Counted from the stretch's first letter, positions 36,447 through 47,303 are shown. The stretch is DNA of 64,000 bases from Methyloversatilis discipulorum (GCF_018780585.1 NZ_JADMJL010000022.1:61568-125567); one strand, 5' to 3'. Numbers and translations are program-made. Notes: generated by a model not told the origin, from the sequence alone.

Positions 36447-37069
36447 AATATCCAGTCCCATTCACATTCAGGTCGCGGCAGAGAGGTGCAACACTGCTGA
36501 TCGCGATGGTCATGCTGATCGTGATGACATTGCTCGGGCTGGCCAGCATACGCAGCGCGAGCATGCAGGAGCGCATGGGCGCAAACCTATATGACCGCAG
36601 CCTGGCGTTCCAGGCCGTTGAGTCCGCGTTGCGCGAGGCGGAGGCGAGGATTTCTGCCGGCACCGTAGTGACCAACAGCAATGGTTTCTACTGTCCCCCC
36701 AATGGCATACCGCCGAGCTGCGCGGCCCCTGGGCCATCTGCAACCGAGTCCGCGCCGTCCGAGACGGAGAGCGAGACGCCGGCCTCTGCGACTGTCAGCT
36801 ATATCGAACGCTGGAAGGATTCGAGTACGCAGTGGGCGGCAGCCACGACCTGGTGGGGCAGTGTCGACGATGACATGAAAGCGCGACTGGGCGGGGCTAA
36901 CCGACGTCCGGAGTACATCATTGAATACATGGGGCAATCCGAGGACGGAACGGGCTGTGGCCGGAAAGGAGGCACAAACTGTCGTGGCCCGCGCTATCGC
37001 GTTACCGCACGCATGCCGCCTGTCGAAGGCATGCCCAACGTGATTCTTCAAACAAGTTACCGGCCCTGA
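36443..37069 (+). CDS. pilX: Type IV pilus minor pilin PilX (cluster 1) with Glu/Ser-rich insert
   Basis: 208 residues. Prepilin-like site Gly15/Ala16 (RQRGATLLIAMVMLIVMTLL); position 5 is Ile rather than Glu, as is usual for PilX/GspK-type tip pilins. GLASIRSASMQERMGANLYD and AFQAVESALREAEA are conserved. At about residues 98-118 there is a low-complexity insert, ATESAPSETESETPASATV, that is absent from the cluster 2 PilX. It ends PNVILQTSYRP. pilY1 begins 20 bp later. Confidence 0.9.
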   Translation: MKYPVPFTFRSRQRGATLLIAMVMLIVMTLLGLASIRSASMQERMGANLYDRSLAFQAVESALREAEARISAGTVVTNSNGFYCPPNGIPPSCAAPGPSATESAPSETESETPASATVSYIERWKDSSTQWAAATTWWGSVDDDMKARLGGANRRPEYIIEYMGQSEDGTGCGRKGGTNCRGPRYRVTARMPPVEGMPNVILQTSYRP

Positions 37070-37089
37070 ACCCTACCGGAGTACTCATC

Positions 37090-40000
37090 ATGACCGCCGT
37101 TTTTTTCCGTTCCTGCGGGCGCCCCGGGAAGCTGAGCGCAGCCTTTGTAGCCGCCCTTGCCGTGTCGTCGCCCGCGAAGGCGCAAACCGACATCTCGAAC
37201 CAGCCGTTGGTGCTGAACGTTACGGCCGCACCGAACGTGATGATGATTCTCGACAACTCGGGGTCGATGCTCTACGAGACGCTGCCGGACTACTTCCGCG
37301 ACATCTGGGACTTCGAGCTGGCGATGCGTAATAGCGGCAGCACCAGCGTCTACATGCCGGACTACGACGATCTGAATATTTTCAATCTGGCCCTTCGGTC
37401 CTCGTCGCTGAACCGCATTTACTACAACCCCAATGTCACCTACCGTACCTGGACGAACGCGGACGGAACCGCCTATGCCCAATCTTCGCCGACGGCCGCG
37501 CCGATACGCCCCGGGTCCGCGACGACGATTGATCTTACGACGGAGAAGACCCACACCTTCCGCTGGCGGACAAACACTACGGTCACGACTTTCTCCGCAA
37601 GTTCAACGGCGGTCCCGCGCACCTTCTCCTGCCCCGACGGGCCCGATGGCAATACGCAACCGGACGACACCTGCGCCCAGACCTACGCGCCGATGACCTT
37701 CTTCGTCCACAAGGGCACAGGATCGATCTACGAGCGGGCGAACTATTACCGCTACCGCATCGTCGGCGCTGCCGCCACTCGTAAGGATATGGCGGATGGC
37801 ACCGAAACAGCAGTGACAAGCTTCAGCTGGGCGGGCGGCATCACGCGCACGCTGGACCAGGAAAAGCAGAACTTTGCCAACTGGTATACGTACAACCGCA
37901 GCCGTATCAATGCGGCAAAGAGCGGCGTGAGCTACGCCTTTTCGACGTTGGGGCAGAACTATCGCGTCGGCTTCCGCACCATCAACGGAAGTACCGGCTG
38001 GCTGGACATCCCGACTGACGGCACCTTCTCGGATACCAATCGCAGCAATTTTTTCAGCAGCCTGTTCGACGCCGTGGCCGACGGCAACACACCGCTGCGC
38101 GTATCGCTGTGGAACGCAGGCGCCTACTTCAAGACGGCTGCCCCATGGGGGCCGAACGTCGGTGGCGCACCGCTCAGCTGCCGCCAAAGTTTCTCCATCC
38201 TGACCACCGACGGCTACTACAACGACAACAGCACGGTCTACGCCACCGCGGGCAATGCCGACGGCACCAAGGGCCGACCCTACGCAGACACACAATCGGT
38301 GACACTCGCGGACATTGCGATGTACTACTACGACACCGATCTGCAGCCCGACATCGAGGACAACGTGCCGACCACCCCAGAGGACGGCAACAACAAGCAG
38401 CACATGAACACCTTCGGTGTGTCCTTCGGTCTGACCGGTTCGCTGAATACGGCAACCGATCTGCCACGCCTGACCTCCGGCGAAATTTCCTGGCCAAGCA
38501 TTTCGACGGATGCCGGGAAGCTCGACGACCTGTGGCACGCGACGATCAACGGGCGAGGCAAGTTCGTCAACGCGGGCGATCCACAGGAATTTGCGGACGG
38601 CCTCAAGGGCGCGCTGGATACCATCGTCGCGCGGACGGCGTCGTCCTCCAATCTGGGTGTATCGGCTACGCAGTTGCGTCAGGGTAGCCGGGTCTTTCAA
38701 GCTCGATTCACCAGCGAAATCTGGACCGGTGACGTATGGTCCTTCCTGATTGACAGTAACGGCGATATTTCGACCAACCCGGAGTGGCGAGCCGGCGATC
38801 AGGTACCTGCCCCTGCCAGTCGCAACATATATACGCGCAATGGAAGCACCGCCGTGCCCTTCGTGTGGAGCGAACTGAGTACGGACCAAAAGGCGGCGCT
38901 CGGCAACAGCAGCGCCGTGCTTGACTACCTGCGTGGGGTGCGTAGCGGAGAATCGAGCGAGGGGGGCACCTTCCGCAACCGGTCCTCGCTGATCGGCGAC
39001 ATCGTTCATTCATCGCCGATATACGTGGGGGAGCCGGAGGACTTCGCCTACGAGCGTTTTGCCTGGACGGGCGCATCGAGCTATCAGACTTACCGTACCC
39101 TCAGCGCAAGTCGCACCCCCATGCTTTATGTCGCTGCCAACGACGGCATGCTGCACGGCTTCGTTGCGAGCACCGGTGTCGAACGTTTCGCCTACGTGCC
39201 CTCCTCGTCGCTGGCCCAGATGTATCAGCTCACCAGCCCCAACTACACTCACCAGTTCATCAACGACGGAGCACTGACCGTAGCGGATGTTTACGATGCG
39301 GGCAGCGTGGGGGCGTGGCGCACCGTCCTGGTAGGTTCCACCGGCCGAGGAGGGCGCCAGCTCTACGCGCTCGATGTCAGTGACCCCACCATCCCGACAA
39401 CGAACGCTGCAGGCCGCCGGGTCATGTGGGAGTTCTCGGATTCCGACTTCGGCAAGTTCACCGGCAAACCGGTTGTTGCCCGCATGAATAACGGCGAGTG
39501 GGCCGTACTGGTGGGCAATGGCTACAACAGCAACGAGTACAAGGGCTTCCTGTTCGTAGTGAATGCGATCACCGGTGCACTCATCAGGAAGATCGATACC
39601 GGAGCCTGCCCGGAGACCGACGACCCTTGCGTCAGCAATGGGCTGGGCGAAGTCACTCCATGGGACGAGGACAACGACGGTGATGTCGACTACATCTACG
39701 GCGGCGACCTGCGCGGGAATCTGTGGCGTTTCGATGTCTCGTCCAGCACACCCTCAGAATGGAAAGTGTCTTTCGGAACTCCCACGTCGCCGCTGCCGTT
39801 GTTCAGGGCGCGGGACGCATCGGGTACGCCGCAACCGATCACCTCAAAGGTCGAACTCCTGCTCGATCCGTCCAACAGCACCCGCTGGGTGTCTTTCGGA
39901 ACAGGCAAGTTCCTCGGTAACGACGATCGCACCAGCAACGCTGTGCAGACCTGGTATGGCCTTTACGACAATTACACGAACGTCGCCACGACACCGGTGA

Positions 40001-40737
40001 GCGGCCGTTCGGATCTGGCGCAGCGGGTCATTCTCGTCGAAACCCGGCAGACGTCAGAGACTGAAACGGAGAATGCCAGCGGCGAAACCGAGACGACGAC
40101 AACGAGCTTTGACGTGCGAGTGATCTCCGCGCCAGGAGATACCGTAGGGGGCGCCGAGGTCACGGACGCCGATGGCAATTACACTCGCAAAGGCTGGTAT
40201 CTCGATCTGGTTCCGCCGAGCGGCACCGCGGCCGGCGAACGCATCATTTTTGGCGTGCAAGCGTTCGGTGGGGCACTTTTTGCAACGAGTGCAATCCCGG
40301 CCGACGATCCCTGCAGTCCGGGCGGGTCCGGCTGGTTCATGGCGATCAACCCCTATACCGGTGGGCGATTTGACTCCGAGGTGATTGCAGGACGTGATCA
40401 GGTGACCGTGACTGCGGGGGAATCGACGGTCAACTACTACGTCAGCGCTCTGCGCATAGACGGCATGCCGTCCAGCCCCATCTTCGTGCGCGATGGCAGT
40501 TCCAGTTCCGGCGGAAGCGGCGGAGGCAATCACAGCGGGGGCTCCGGCGTCGGCACCTCCGACGCGCTGATCAACACGTCGGATCTTGGCGCAGGCGGTA
40601 GCGGTACGGGTAACACAGGGGGGCAAGGGCCGAACGGAGAACCGCCACGCAAGTGCTCCGGCGGGATTGTGTGTCCCCGTCTCTACCTGCCCGACCGCTT
40701 CGGCCGGATTTCCTGGCGCGAACTGATTGCCGACTGA
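37090..40737 (+). CDS. pilY1: Type IV pilus tip-associated adhesin PilY1 (cluster 1)
   Basis: 1215 residues with a signal peptide to about residue 31 (ending AKA). The N-terminal part resembles a von Willebrand A fold with MIDAS-type [14 protein letters not shown]. The C-terminal PQQ-like beta-propeller contains the PilY1 calcium loop DEDNDGDVD at about 859-867, followed by [15 protein letters not shown]. Two unusual stretches are a Thr/Glu-rich insert at about 984-1006 ([19 protein letters not shown]) and a Gly/Ser linker at about 1135-1185. It ends [12 protein letters not shown]. PilY1 sits with minor pilins at the pilus tip and affects retraction, adhesion and surface sensing. Confidence 0.93.
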   Translation: MTAVFFRSCGRPGKLSAAFVAALAVSSPAKAQTDISNQPLVLNVTAAPNVMMILDNSGSMLYETLPDYFRDIWDFELAMRNSGSTSVYMPDYDDLNIFNLALRSSSLNRIYYNPNVTYRTWTNADGTAYAQSSPTAAPIRPGSATTIDLTTEKTHTFRWRTNTTVTTFSASSTAVPRTFSCPDGPDGNTQPDDTCAQTYAPMTFFVHKGTGSIYERANYYRYRIVGAAATRKDMADGTETAVTSFSWAGGITRTLDQEKQNFANWYTYNRSRINAAKSGVSYAFSTLGQNYRVGFRTINGSTGWLDIPTDGTFSDTNRSNFFSSLFDAVADGNTPLRVSLWNAGAYFKTAAPWGPNVGGAPLSCRQSFSILTTDGYYNDNSTVYATAGNADGTKGRPYADTQSVTLADIAMYYYDTDLQPDIEDNVPTTPEDGNNKQHMNTFGVSFGLTGSLNTATDLPRLTSGEISWPSISTDAGKLDDLWHATINGRGKFVNAGDPQEFADGLKGALDTIVARTASSSNLGVSATQLRQGSRVFQARFTSEIWTGDVWSFLIDSNGDISTNPEWRAGDQVPAPASRNIYTRNGSTAVPFVWSELSTDQKAALGNSSAVLDYLRGVRSGESSEGGTFRNRSSLIGDIVHSSPIYVGEPEDFAYERFAWTGASSYQTYRTLSASRTPMLYVAANDGMLHGFVASTGVERFAYVPSSSLAQMYQLTSPNYTHQFINDGALTVADVYDAGSVGAWRTVLVGSTGRGGRQLYALDVSDPTIPTTNAAGRRVMWEFSDSDFGKFTGKPVVARMNNGEWAVLVGNGYNSNEYKGFLFVVNAITGALIRKIDTGACPETDDPCVSNGLGEVTPWDEDNDGDVDYIYGGDLRGNLWRFDVSSSTPSEWKVSFGTPTSPLPLFRARDASGTPQPITSKVELLLDPSNSTRWVSFGTGKFLGNDDRTSNAVQTWYGLYDNYTNVATTPVSGRSDLAQRVILVETRQTSETETENASGETETTTTSFDVRVISAPGDTVGGAEVTDADGNYTRKGWYLDLVPPSGTAAGERIIFGVQAFGGALFATSAIPADDPCSPGGSGWFMAINPYTGGRFDSEVIAGRDQVTVTAGESTVNYYVSALRIDGMPSSPIFVRDGSSSSGGSGGGNHSGGSGVGTSDALINTSDLGAGGSGTGNTGGQGPNGEPPRKCSGGIVCPRLYLPDRFGRISWRELIAD

Positions 40738-40753
40738 CACGGAATACATACAG

Positions 40754-41212
40754 ATGAACACGTCCAACAACACTCGCCTGCAGCGCGGCTTCACGCTGGT
40801 CGAACTGATGATCGTGGTCGCCATCATCGGCATCCTCGCCGCGATCGCCTATCCGAACTACACGCAGTACGTGATCGACAGCCGGCGCGCGACGGCCGCC
40901 GCCTGCCTGTCCGAACAGGCGCAGTCGCTCGAACGCTTTTTCACCACCACGCTGTCCTACGTCGGCGGCGGCACTAACCTGAACACGCGGCAGTGTGTCA
41001 CCGACCTGGCGGGTTTCTATACCTTCGCGTCCGACATCGACGAGGACACGCCGCGCGCCTTCGCAATTACGGCCACGCCACTCAACGCCCAGCTGAACAA
41101 CGACAACAAGTGCGGTTGCGTGCTGAGGCTGGACCAGACCGGCACCAAGGGTGCGTCCGGTTCGGCGGCGCGCTGTTCGACCGCGGCCGGTGTGTCCGCC
41201 TGCTGGAAGTGA
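40754..41212 (+). CDS. pilE: Type IV pilin PilE
   Basis: 152 residues from ATG at 40754, giving a prepilin leader cleaved at Gly12/Phe13 ([20 protein letters not shown]) with Glu5. The mature part has [20 protein letters not shown], then [13 protein letters not shown], and a C-terminal Cys-rich region ([10 protein letters not shown] ... SACWK). PilE-type minor pilins close such operons. Codon use returns to the high-GC style of cluster 2, unlike the preceding cluster 1 genes. Confidence 0.9.
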   Translation: MNTSNNTRLQRGFTLVELMIVVAIIGILAAIAYPNYTQYVIDSRRATAAACLSEQAQSLERFFTTTLSYVGGGTNLNTRQCVTDLAGFYTFASDIDEDTPRAFAITATPLNAQLNNDNKCGCVLRLDQTGTKGASGSAARCSTAAGVSACWK

Positions 41213-41320
41213 GTGGCAGACACCGAAATTGACACGGAACGGCGTGCCGCCGGCCAGGGGACGCTCAAGCTGCAAGGTGGGCAGGCCGTATACGACTGAT
41301 CGTCCCTCACCTCGTCTCAC

Positions 41321-41941
41321 ATGTCCGGCCCCCATCCACAGTCGGGTTTCACGCTGCTGGAACTGATGATCACGGTCGCCATCCTGGCCGTGATCACTGC
41401 GTTCGCGGTGCCGTCCTTCCAGTCGCTGATCATGCTCAACCGTCTGGCCAGCGAGGCGAACGAACTGGTCGCCGCACTCGGTCAGACACGGACCGAAGCG
41501 ATCCGCGTGAACCGGCGCGTCATCCTCTGCCGCGCAGCGACCGACGGCGGCACGGTCGCCGCGGCCACCGGCTGCGTGGCCGGCGGCGGGCGCTGGGCCG
41601 GCTGGATGGTCTTCGTCGACGCCGACGCCAGTGGCACCTACAACCCGAACGCGGCGAGCAACCCGGACGAGGTGCTCATCCGCACGCACGCCTTTCACGG
41701 CAACCTTCTTCAGACCGTCGCAGGCAATGCGCTGTCCGGCGCCGGTAACCGCATCGTTTTTCGGCCGGACGGCCTGGCGCGCGCGCCCGGCCAGACCCTG
41801 CTGCAGACGGCCACGCTGCGGCTGTGCGAGGCGTCGGCGACAATCCAGCAGAACGCCCGCGACGTCAGACTGGGCGGCGGCAGCCGCGTCAGCGTGGCGC
41901 GCGCGACCTCGGCCGCCTGTGCGGCGCCGGAGGACGTCTGA
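41321..41941 (+). CDS. fimT: FimT/GspH-family minor pseudopilin (cluster 2)
   Basis: 206 residues. Prepilin site Gly9/Phe10 (QSGFTLLELMITVAILAVIT) with Glu5. The FimT domain is paralogous to the 34271 gene (SLIMLNRLASEANELVAALG, IVFRPDGLAR), but there is no acidic tail here. Its stop overlaps the pilV start by one base (TGATG). It begins the second, high-GC minor-pilin operon, 108 bp after pilE. Confidence 0.9.
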   Translation: MSGPHPQSGFTLLELMITVAILAVITAFAVPSFQSLIMLNRLASEANELVAALGQTRTEAIRVNRRVILCRAATDGGTVAAATGCVAGGGRWAGWMVFVDADASGTYNPNAASNPDEVLIRTHAFHGNLLQTVAGNALSGAGNRIVFRPDGLARAPGQTLLQTATLRLCEASATIQQNARDVRLGGGSRVSVARATSAACAAPEDV

Positions 41942-42387
41942 TGCGCGCGCCTTCCGGGCAGTCCGGCATTTCGCTGATCGAGGTGCTGGTCGCCATTTTC
42001 GTGCTGGCCATCGGCATGCTGGGCATGGCCGCGCTGCAGATGGCCTCGCTGCGTTCCAATCAGAGCTCCTACGAGCGCAGTGCGGCCGTCATGGCCGCCT
42101 ATACGATGATCGACCGCCTGCGCGCCGACGTCACCGCGGCGCGCGCCGGCAGCTACAACCTCGCCCTCGACGACGACTGCGCGTCGCCGGGCGGCTCCAC
42201 TTTTCCGGAAGTCCAGCTCGCCGCCTGGCTGGCCGATCTGCAGACCAGCATGGGACCGTCCGCCTGTGGTGGCGTGACCTGCAGCGCAGGGGCGGCCGCG
42301 AGCTGCGTCATCAGCGTGCGCTGGGACGACAGCCGGGTGCAGGGTGGCCTGAGCAACCAGACCTTCAGCATCGAGGCGCGGCTGTGA
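41941..42387 (+). CDS. pilV: Type IV pilus minor pilin PilV (cluster 2)
   Basis: 148 residues from ATG at 41941; an upstream in-frame extension overlaps fimT and is rejected. Prepilin site Gly9/Ile10 (QSGISLIEVLVAIFVLAIGM) with Glu5. It is closely paralogous to the cluster 1 PilV, including the ACGGVTC ... SCVISVRWDDSRVQGG region. Its stop overlaps the GTG start of pilW. Confidence 0.9.
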   Translation: MRAPSGQSGISLIEVLVAIFVLAIGMLGMAALQMASLRSNQSSYERSAAVMAAYTMIDRLRADVTAARAGSYNLALDDDCASPGGSTFPEVQLAAWLADLQTSMGPSACGGVTCSAGAAASCVISVRWDDSRVQGGLSNQTFSIEARL

Positions 42388-43376
42388 GTACGCGGGGGGA
42401 GGGCGGCAGCACGCTGATCGAACTGATGATCGCGCTCACGCTCGGGCTGTTCATCATCGGTGCCGCCATCGCGCTGATGCTGAGCAACCGGCAGACCTAC
42501 GACACGACCGAAGGTCTGTCGCGCATCCAGGAATCGACACGCACTGCGTTCGAGCTGCTCGCGCGCGACATCCGCGAAGCCGGGCTCAATTCCTGCGGCG
42601 GCGCGCTGCAGTTCGTCAATGTGCTGACCAATTCGTCGTCGCTGTGGTGGACGCAGTGGAACGGCGGCGTACGCGGCTACGGCGGCAGCGACGCCTTCGC
42701 TGGCGCCACCTTCGGCTCGGGCGTCGGTCAGCGCGTGGCCGGTACCGCGGCGCTGCACATCATGCGCAGCGGCAGCCAACCGCAGACGGTGGCCAGTCAC
42801 GATACCGGCAGCCAGTTGCTGACGCAGAGTCCGCGCAACAGCGCGCTGTCGGCCGGCGATCTGGCCATTGTCTGCAATTTCAGCCAGGCCAGCCTTTTCC
42901 AGGTGTCGGCGGCCGACGCGAGCACGGTGTCGCACGGCACCGGCGGCACACCGGGCAATTGCTCGCGCGGTCTCGGCTTCGCCAATCCGCCCGACTGCAG
43001 CGAAACCGGTCAGACCTACCGCTTCGAGGCGAACGCCGTGGTGATGCGACTCGAGTCCCTGGCGTGGTACGTGGGAAACACCGGCCGCACATCGACGACA
43101 TCGCGGTCGCTCTATCGCGTGGCCCCGCAGAACGAGGCCGGCACGCTGTCGCTGGTGACCGAAGAGGTACTCGACGGCGTGATCGACCTGCAGCTCGACT
43201 ACCTGATCGAAGGCGGCAGCGCCTACGTCGCCGCATCGGCGGTCACCGACTGGAATGCGGTCACCGGTGTCCGCATGCGTCTGACGATAGAGGAACCGGA
43301 TCGCCCCGCAGCAGTGACCGACCGCGTGCGCCGGACGATGACGCACGTCGTCACGCTCAGGAACCGGATGTCATGA
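42384..43376 (+). CDS. pilW: Type IV pilus minor pilin PilW (cluster 2)
   Basis: 330 residues from GTG at 42384, in a GTGA overlap with pilV. Prepilin site Gly8/Ser9 (EGGSTLIELMIALTLGLFII) with Glu5. PilW landmarks are LSRIQESTRTAFELLARDIR, EAGLNSCGG and the ending MTHVVTLRNRMS. It is paralogous to the 35370 gene. pilX starts in a 4-bp overlap with its stop. Confidence 0.9.
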   Translation: MSTRGEGGSTLIELMIALTLGLFIIGAAIALMLSNRQTYDTTEGLSRIQESTRTAFELLARDIREAGLNSCGGALQFVNVLTNSSSLWWTQWNGGVRGYGGSDAFAGATFGSGVGQRVAGTAALHIMRSGSQPQTVASHDTGSQLLTQSPRNSALSAGDLAIVCNFSQASLFQVSAADASTVSHGTGGTPGNCSRGLGFANPPDCSETGQTYRFEANAVVMRLESLAWYVGNTGRTSTTSRSLYRVAPQNEAGTLSLVTEEVLDGVIDLQLDYLIEGGSAYVAASAVTDWNAVTGVRMRLTIEEPDRPAAVTDRVRRTMTHVVTLRNRMS

Positions 43377-43912
43377 GCGTCCGTCAGCCGCATGCGCAAC
43401 GTGGCGTCACCCTGGTGGTGGCGCTGATGCTGCTGATCGCCATCACGCTGCTCGGTCTGGCCAGCATGCGCGGCACCGGCATGCAGGAGCGCATGAGTGC
43501 CAATCTGTACGACCGCGCGATCGCCTTCCAAGCCGCCGAATCGGCGCTGCGCGAAGCGGAGGCGCTGCTCGCCACCGGCACGGCCGGACCGTTCGACGGC
43601 ACGGTCAGCGGCCTCTATCCGAAGCCGGCGCCGGGTGCCGAGGATTTCGCCAATCGCTGGGAGGCGGCTGCCACCGTGTGGGCCAACGCCTCGGTGTGGT
43701 GGGAGGGGGCCGACGCCGACACGCGCGCCAAGGCGGCAGGGGCGCCGCAATACATCATCGAGGATCTCGGCATCTGGCCGTCCACGCCCGACTGCGATAC
43801 GGTCACCACCATCGCCGCCGATTGCCTGAAACCGCGCTATCGCATCACGGCGCGCAGCGCACCGGTGTCCGGTCGACCTTCGGTGTTGCTGCAGACCACT
43901 TACCGGCCATGA
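43373..43912 (+). CDS. pilX: Type IV pilus minor pilin PilX (cluster 2)
   Basis: 179 residues from ATG at 43373. Prepilin-like site Gly11/Val12 (QRGVTLVVALMLLIAITLLG), without Glu5. It shares GLASMRGTGMQERMSANLYD and AFQAAESALREAEALLATGT with cluster 1 PilX but lacks that protein's Glu/Ser-rich insert and is about 30 residues shorter. It ends PSVLLQTTYRP and overlaps the pilY1 start (ATGA). Confidence 0.9.
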   Translation: MSVRQPHAQRGVTLVVALMLLIAITLLGLASMRGTGMQERMSANLYDRAIAFQAAESALREAEALLATGTAGPFDGTVSGLYPKPAPGAEDFANRWEAAATVWANASVWWEGADADTRAKAAGAPQYIIEDLGIWPSTPDCDTVTTIAADCLKPRYRITARSAPVSGRPSVLLQTTYRP

Positions 43913-46900
43913 CCATGCACCCGCTTCCCGCCCTCTACCGCTTCCTCGCTGCGCTGCTGCTGGCCTGCCTTGCAGGGCAGCCTTTGCGCGCGGCGGTCGA
44001 TATCGCTGACGCACCGATCATGGTGGGCAGCGCGGTCGCGCCCAACCTGATGTTCCTGCTCGACGATTCCGGCTCGATGCAGTGGGAGGTCATGCCGGAC
44101 GAAAACCTCTATTCCGCCTACTACCTGTTTCCTATCCCGTTCGGGCTGTACGGCGGCAGCACCTATACCTCGCAGGTGCCGACCTTCCAGGACAACAACA
44201 TCCACAACTTCTTCAGCAGGTCGCCGGACAACAACGCGGTGTTCTACAACCCGCAGACGACCTACAAGCCCTGGATACGTCACACTGGCGTCAGCTTCGG
44301 CGACGTGTCCCCGACGGCGGCACCTTACAACCCGTCCGACACCTCTCGCGGCACGCTCAATCTCACGGCCTCGCAGACGCAATCGGCGTACTGGTTCACC
44401 AACACGTCGAACACCAACCAGAATTCCGCGAGCTACGCCTGCGGTCCGCCGTGCAACCAGACCTTCCAGCCGATCACCTTCTTCATCTATCGGGGCAGCG
44501 GCTCGCGGGTCAGTGCGGCCAATTACACGAAGTATCAGATCCGCGGCACGCGGGCCTACAAGCGCGACCCGGTCACCGCGGCGGAGGTCGAGATCACCAG
44601 CTTCAGCTGGCCGAATGGCGTCACCCGCACGGTCGCGCAGGAGACGCAGAACTTTGCCAACTGGTTCAGCTACTACCGCAGTCGCATCCTTGCGGCACGC
44701 GCCGGCGCGTCGATCGCGTTTGGCCAGCTCGGTACCAATTACCGGGTTGGTTTCCGCACCATCAACGGCGACGGGCAACTGCTGATACCGACCAGCGGAA
44801 CCTTCAGCGGCAGCAATCGCGAAACCTGGTTCCAGCGTTTGCTCGAAACCGACATCAGCACCAGCGGCACGCCGCTGCGCACCGCGCTGAACTGGGCCGG
44901 CAACTACTTCGAGAACAAGACAGGAAACGACGATCCGTGGAAGGACGCGGCCTACGCCAATCCGCTGGCCTGCCGGCAGTCCTTCACCATCCTGACCACC
45001 GACGGCTACTGGGGTGACACGTTTTCGCTGCCGGCGGGCAGCCAGAACGCTGACGGCAACGAAGCGCGGCCTTACCGCGACACGCACAGCAACACGCTGG
45101 CCGACGTCGCGATGTACTACTACAAGCGCGATCTGCGCACCGGCATCGCCAACAACGTGCCGACCAGCACGCGCGACCCGGCTGACTGGCAGCACATGGT
45201 CACCTTCGGCCTGTCGCTGGGCACCAGCGGCACGCTGGACCCGGCCACCGATCTGCCGGCGCTGACCGCGGGCACCAAGAGCTGGCCGAATCCGACGCTG
45301 AGCTCGCCCGCCAAGCTTGACGACCTCTGGCACGCCAGCCTGAACGGCCGCGGCGGCTTCGTGAACGCGACCAATCCGACGCAGTTCATCGACGGTCTGT
45401 CGGCCATGCTGACCGATATCGGCGAACGGGTGGCCTCGAGCGGCACCGTCTCCGCGACCAGCACGTCGGTCACGTCGAACACGCTGCTGTTCCAGGCCCG
45501 ATTCGTCGGTGGCGACTGGACAGGCGACCTGTGGGCGACGCGCATCCTGACCGACGGCACGCTGGCGACCACGCCGAGCTGGAAAGCGTCCGAGCACCTG
45601 CCGACGCCGGCCAACCGCTCCATCTACACCTGGTCCGGCACGGCCGGCATTCCCTTTCAGTGGGCGAACCTGACGGCAGCGCAGCGAACCACACTCGGGT
45701 CATCGGCCATCCTCGACTACCTGCGTGGCGTGACCTCCGGCGAGGCGCGCAACGGCGGCGGCTACCGCAACCGTTCATCGGTGCTGGGCGACATCGTGAA
45801 TTCGGCGCCGCTCTATGTCGGCGCAGTGACCGATCTGCGACTCGACCGCTTCGGCTGGACCGGCGCCAGCACCTATCAGGACCACCGCGCGGCGGTCGCA
45901 TCGCGACGCGAAATGGTCTATGTCGCGGCCAACGACGGCATGCTGCACGCCTTCGACGCGCGCACCGGTGACGAGCGCTTCGCCTTCGTGCCCAGCGGCG
46001 CGCTGGCAACAATGAAAACGCTGGCCAACACCGATTACGCCCACAAGTTCATCAACGATGGCTCGGCCGTCGTGGCGGAGGTGTATTTCGGCGGCGCCTG
46101 GCGTACGGTGCTGGTCGGCACGCAGGGTCGCGGCGGCAAGAGCGTGTACGCGCTCGACATCACCAATCCGGACGGCTTCGCCGCGAACAAGGTGCTGTGG
46201 GAATACACGCACACCAGCCTGGGACAGACCACCGGCACGCCGGTCATTACCCGGCTCAACGACGGCAACTGGGCGGTCGTCGTCGGCAATGGCTATAACA
46301 GCACCAACGCGCGCGCCGAGCTGTTCGTGCTGAATGTTTCGAATGGCGCGCTGCTTGCGCGCATCGATACGCTGCGCGGCTCCAGCGGTACACCCAACGG
46401 TCTGGCTGCGGTGGAGGGCGTCGATGTCGATCGCGACGGCGACACCGATTTCGTCTATGGCGGCGACCTGCTCGGCAATCTGTGGAAGTTCGACCTGAGC
46501 AATGCCGCGCCGGCGCAGTGGCGGATCGCCTACGGGACCACCGCGGCCCCGGATCCACTCTTCACTGCGCGCAGCGCGAGCAACGCGGTGCAGCCGATCA
46601 CCGGCGGCGTGAGCGTCGGTTTCAATCCGGCCGACCGCAAGCTGTGGGTGTTCTTCGGCACCGGCCGCTATCTGTCGACCGGCGACCTGTCCACCACGGC
46701 AACGCAGACCTGGTACGGGCTGAACGACACCGGCAGCACCATCGCCAGCCGCAGCAATCTGGCGCAACGCGTCATTCTGGAGGAGGGCGCGACGGGGCAG
46801 GGCGACCGCTATCGCGTCATTTCCAAGCCCGGCGACACGACCGGCGGCAGCACGATGACCAACAAGCGCGGCTGGTACATCGACCTGACCTCGCCGACCG

Positions 46901-47301
46901 CCGGTGCCGAAGGCGAACGCATGGTTTTCGCACCGGTGCTGGGCGCCAGCACGCTGTTCGCGAGCACCCTCATTCCGAGCGACGATCCCTGCGAGCCGGG
47001 TGGTCGCGGCTGGGTGCTGGGCGTCAATCCGTTCACCGGCGGCCGCCAGGATTTCGACGTGTTCGACTTCAACCGCGATGGCGGCGTTGATGCAGGCGAC
47101 CAGGTCAATCTGGCCAATGGCAACGGCACCAACCGCAAGGTGGTCGGCAGCGGTTACAGCACGGACAGCCTGCCGGGCAGTCCGCTGCAACTGGGCAAGC
47201 AGCAGGTCGTGGGTGGGTCTGACGGCAATGCGCAAACACGCCGTGTGTCGGACGGACTGCGCTCCGGGCGCGTGTCGTGGAAAGAGATACTGAGGGACTG
47301 A
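43909..47301 (+). CDS. pilY1: Type IV pilus tip-associated adhesin PilY1 (cluster 2)
   Basis: 1130 residues with signal peptide RFLAALLLACLAGQPLRA. MIDAS-like FLLDDSGSMQWEVM opens the N-terminal domain. The propeller domain contains the calcium loop DVDRDGDTD (about 837-846), followed by FVYGGDLLGNLWKFD. A second EF-hand/dockerin-like loop, DFNRDGGVDAGD, lies at about 1053-1064 and has no counterpart in cluster 1. It ends RVSWKEILRD. Overall it is paralogous to the 37090 gene but lacks the Thr/Glu insert and the Gly/Ser linker. Confidence 0.93.
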   Translation: MTMHPLPALYRFLAALLLACLAGQPLRAAVDIADAPIMVGSAVAPNLMFLLDDSGSMQWEVMPDENLYSAYYLFPIPFGLYGGSTYTSQVPTFQDNNIHNFFSRSPDNNAVFYNPQTTYKPWIRHTGVSFGDVSPTAAPYNPSDTSRGTLNLTASQTQSAYWFTNTSNTNQNSASYACGPPCNQTFQPITFFIYRGSGSRVSAANYTKYQIRGTRAYKRDPVTAAEVEITSFSWPNGVTRTVAQETQNFANWFSYYRSRILAARAGASIAFGQLGTNYRVGFRTINGDGQLLIPTSGTFSGSNRETWFQRLLETDISTSGTPLRTALNWAGNYFENKTGNDDPWKDAAYANPLACRQSFTILTTDGYWGDTFSLPAGSQNADGNEARPYRDTHSNTLADVAMYYYKRDLRTGIANNVPTSTRDPADWQHMVTFGLSLGTSGTLDPATDLPALTAGTKSWPNPTLSSPAKLDDLWHASLNGRGGFVNATNPTQFIDGLSAMLTDIGERVASSGTVSATSTSVTSNTLLFQARFVGGDWTGDLWATRILTDGTLATTPSWKASEHLPTPANRSIYTWSGTAGIPFQWANLTAAQRTTLGSSAILDYLRGVTSGEARNGGGYRNRSSVLGDIVNSAPLYVGAVTDLRLDRFGWTGASTYQDHRAAVASRREMVYVAANDGMLHAFDARTGDERFAFVPSGALATMKTLANTDYAHKFINDGSAVVAEVYFGGAWRTVLVGTQGRGGKSVYALDITNPDGFAANKVLWEYTHTSLGQTTGTPVITRLNDGNWAVVVGNGYNSTNARAELFVLNVSNGALLARIDTLRGSSGTPNGLAAVEGVDVDRDGDTDFVYGGDLLGNLWKFDLSNAAPAQWRIAYGTTAAPDPLFTARSASNAVQPITGGVSVGFNPADRKLWVFFGTGRYLSTGDLSTTATQTWYGLNDTGSTIASRSNLAQRVILEEGATGQGDRYRVISKPGDTTGGSTMTNKRGWYIDLTSPTAGAEGERMVFAPVLGASTLFASTLIPSDDPCEPGGRGWVLGVNPFTGGRQDFDVFDFNRDGGVDAGDQVNLANGNGTNRKVVGSGYSTDSLPGSPLQLGKQQVVGGSDGNAQTRRVSDGLRSGRVSWKEILRD

Positions 47302-47303
47302 CG

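Noticed and set aside
43900..45597. Minus-strand ORF of 565 codons inside pilY1 (cluster 2)
   Set aside because: A shadow of pilY1; Arg/Val/Ala-rich with no signal, domain or ribosome site.
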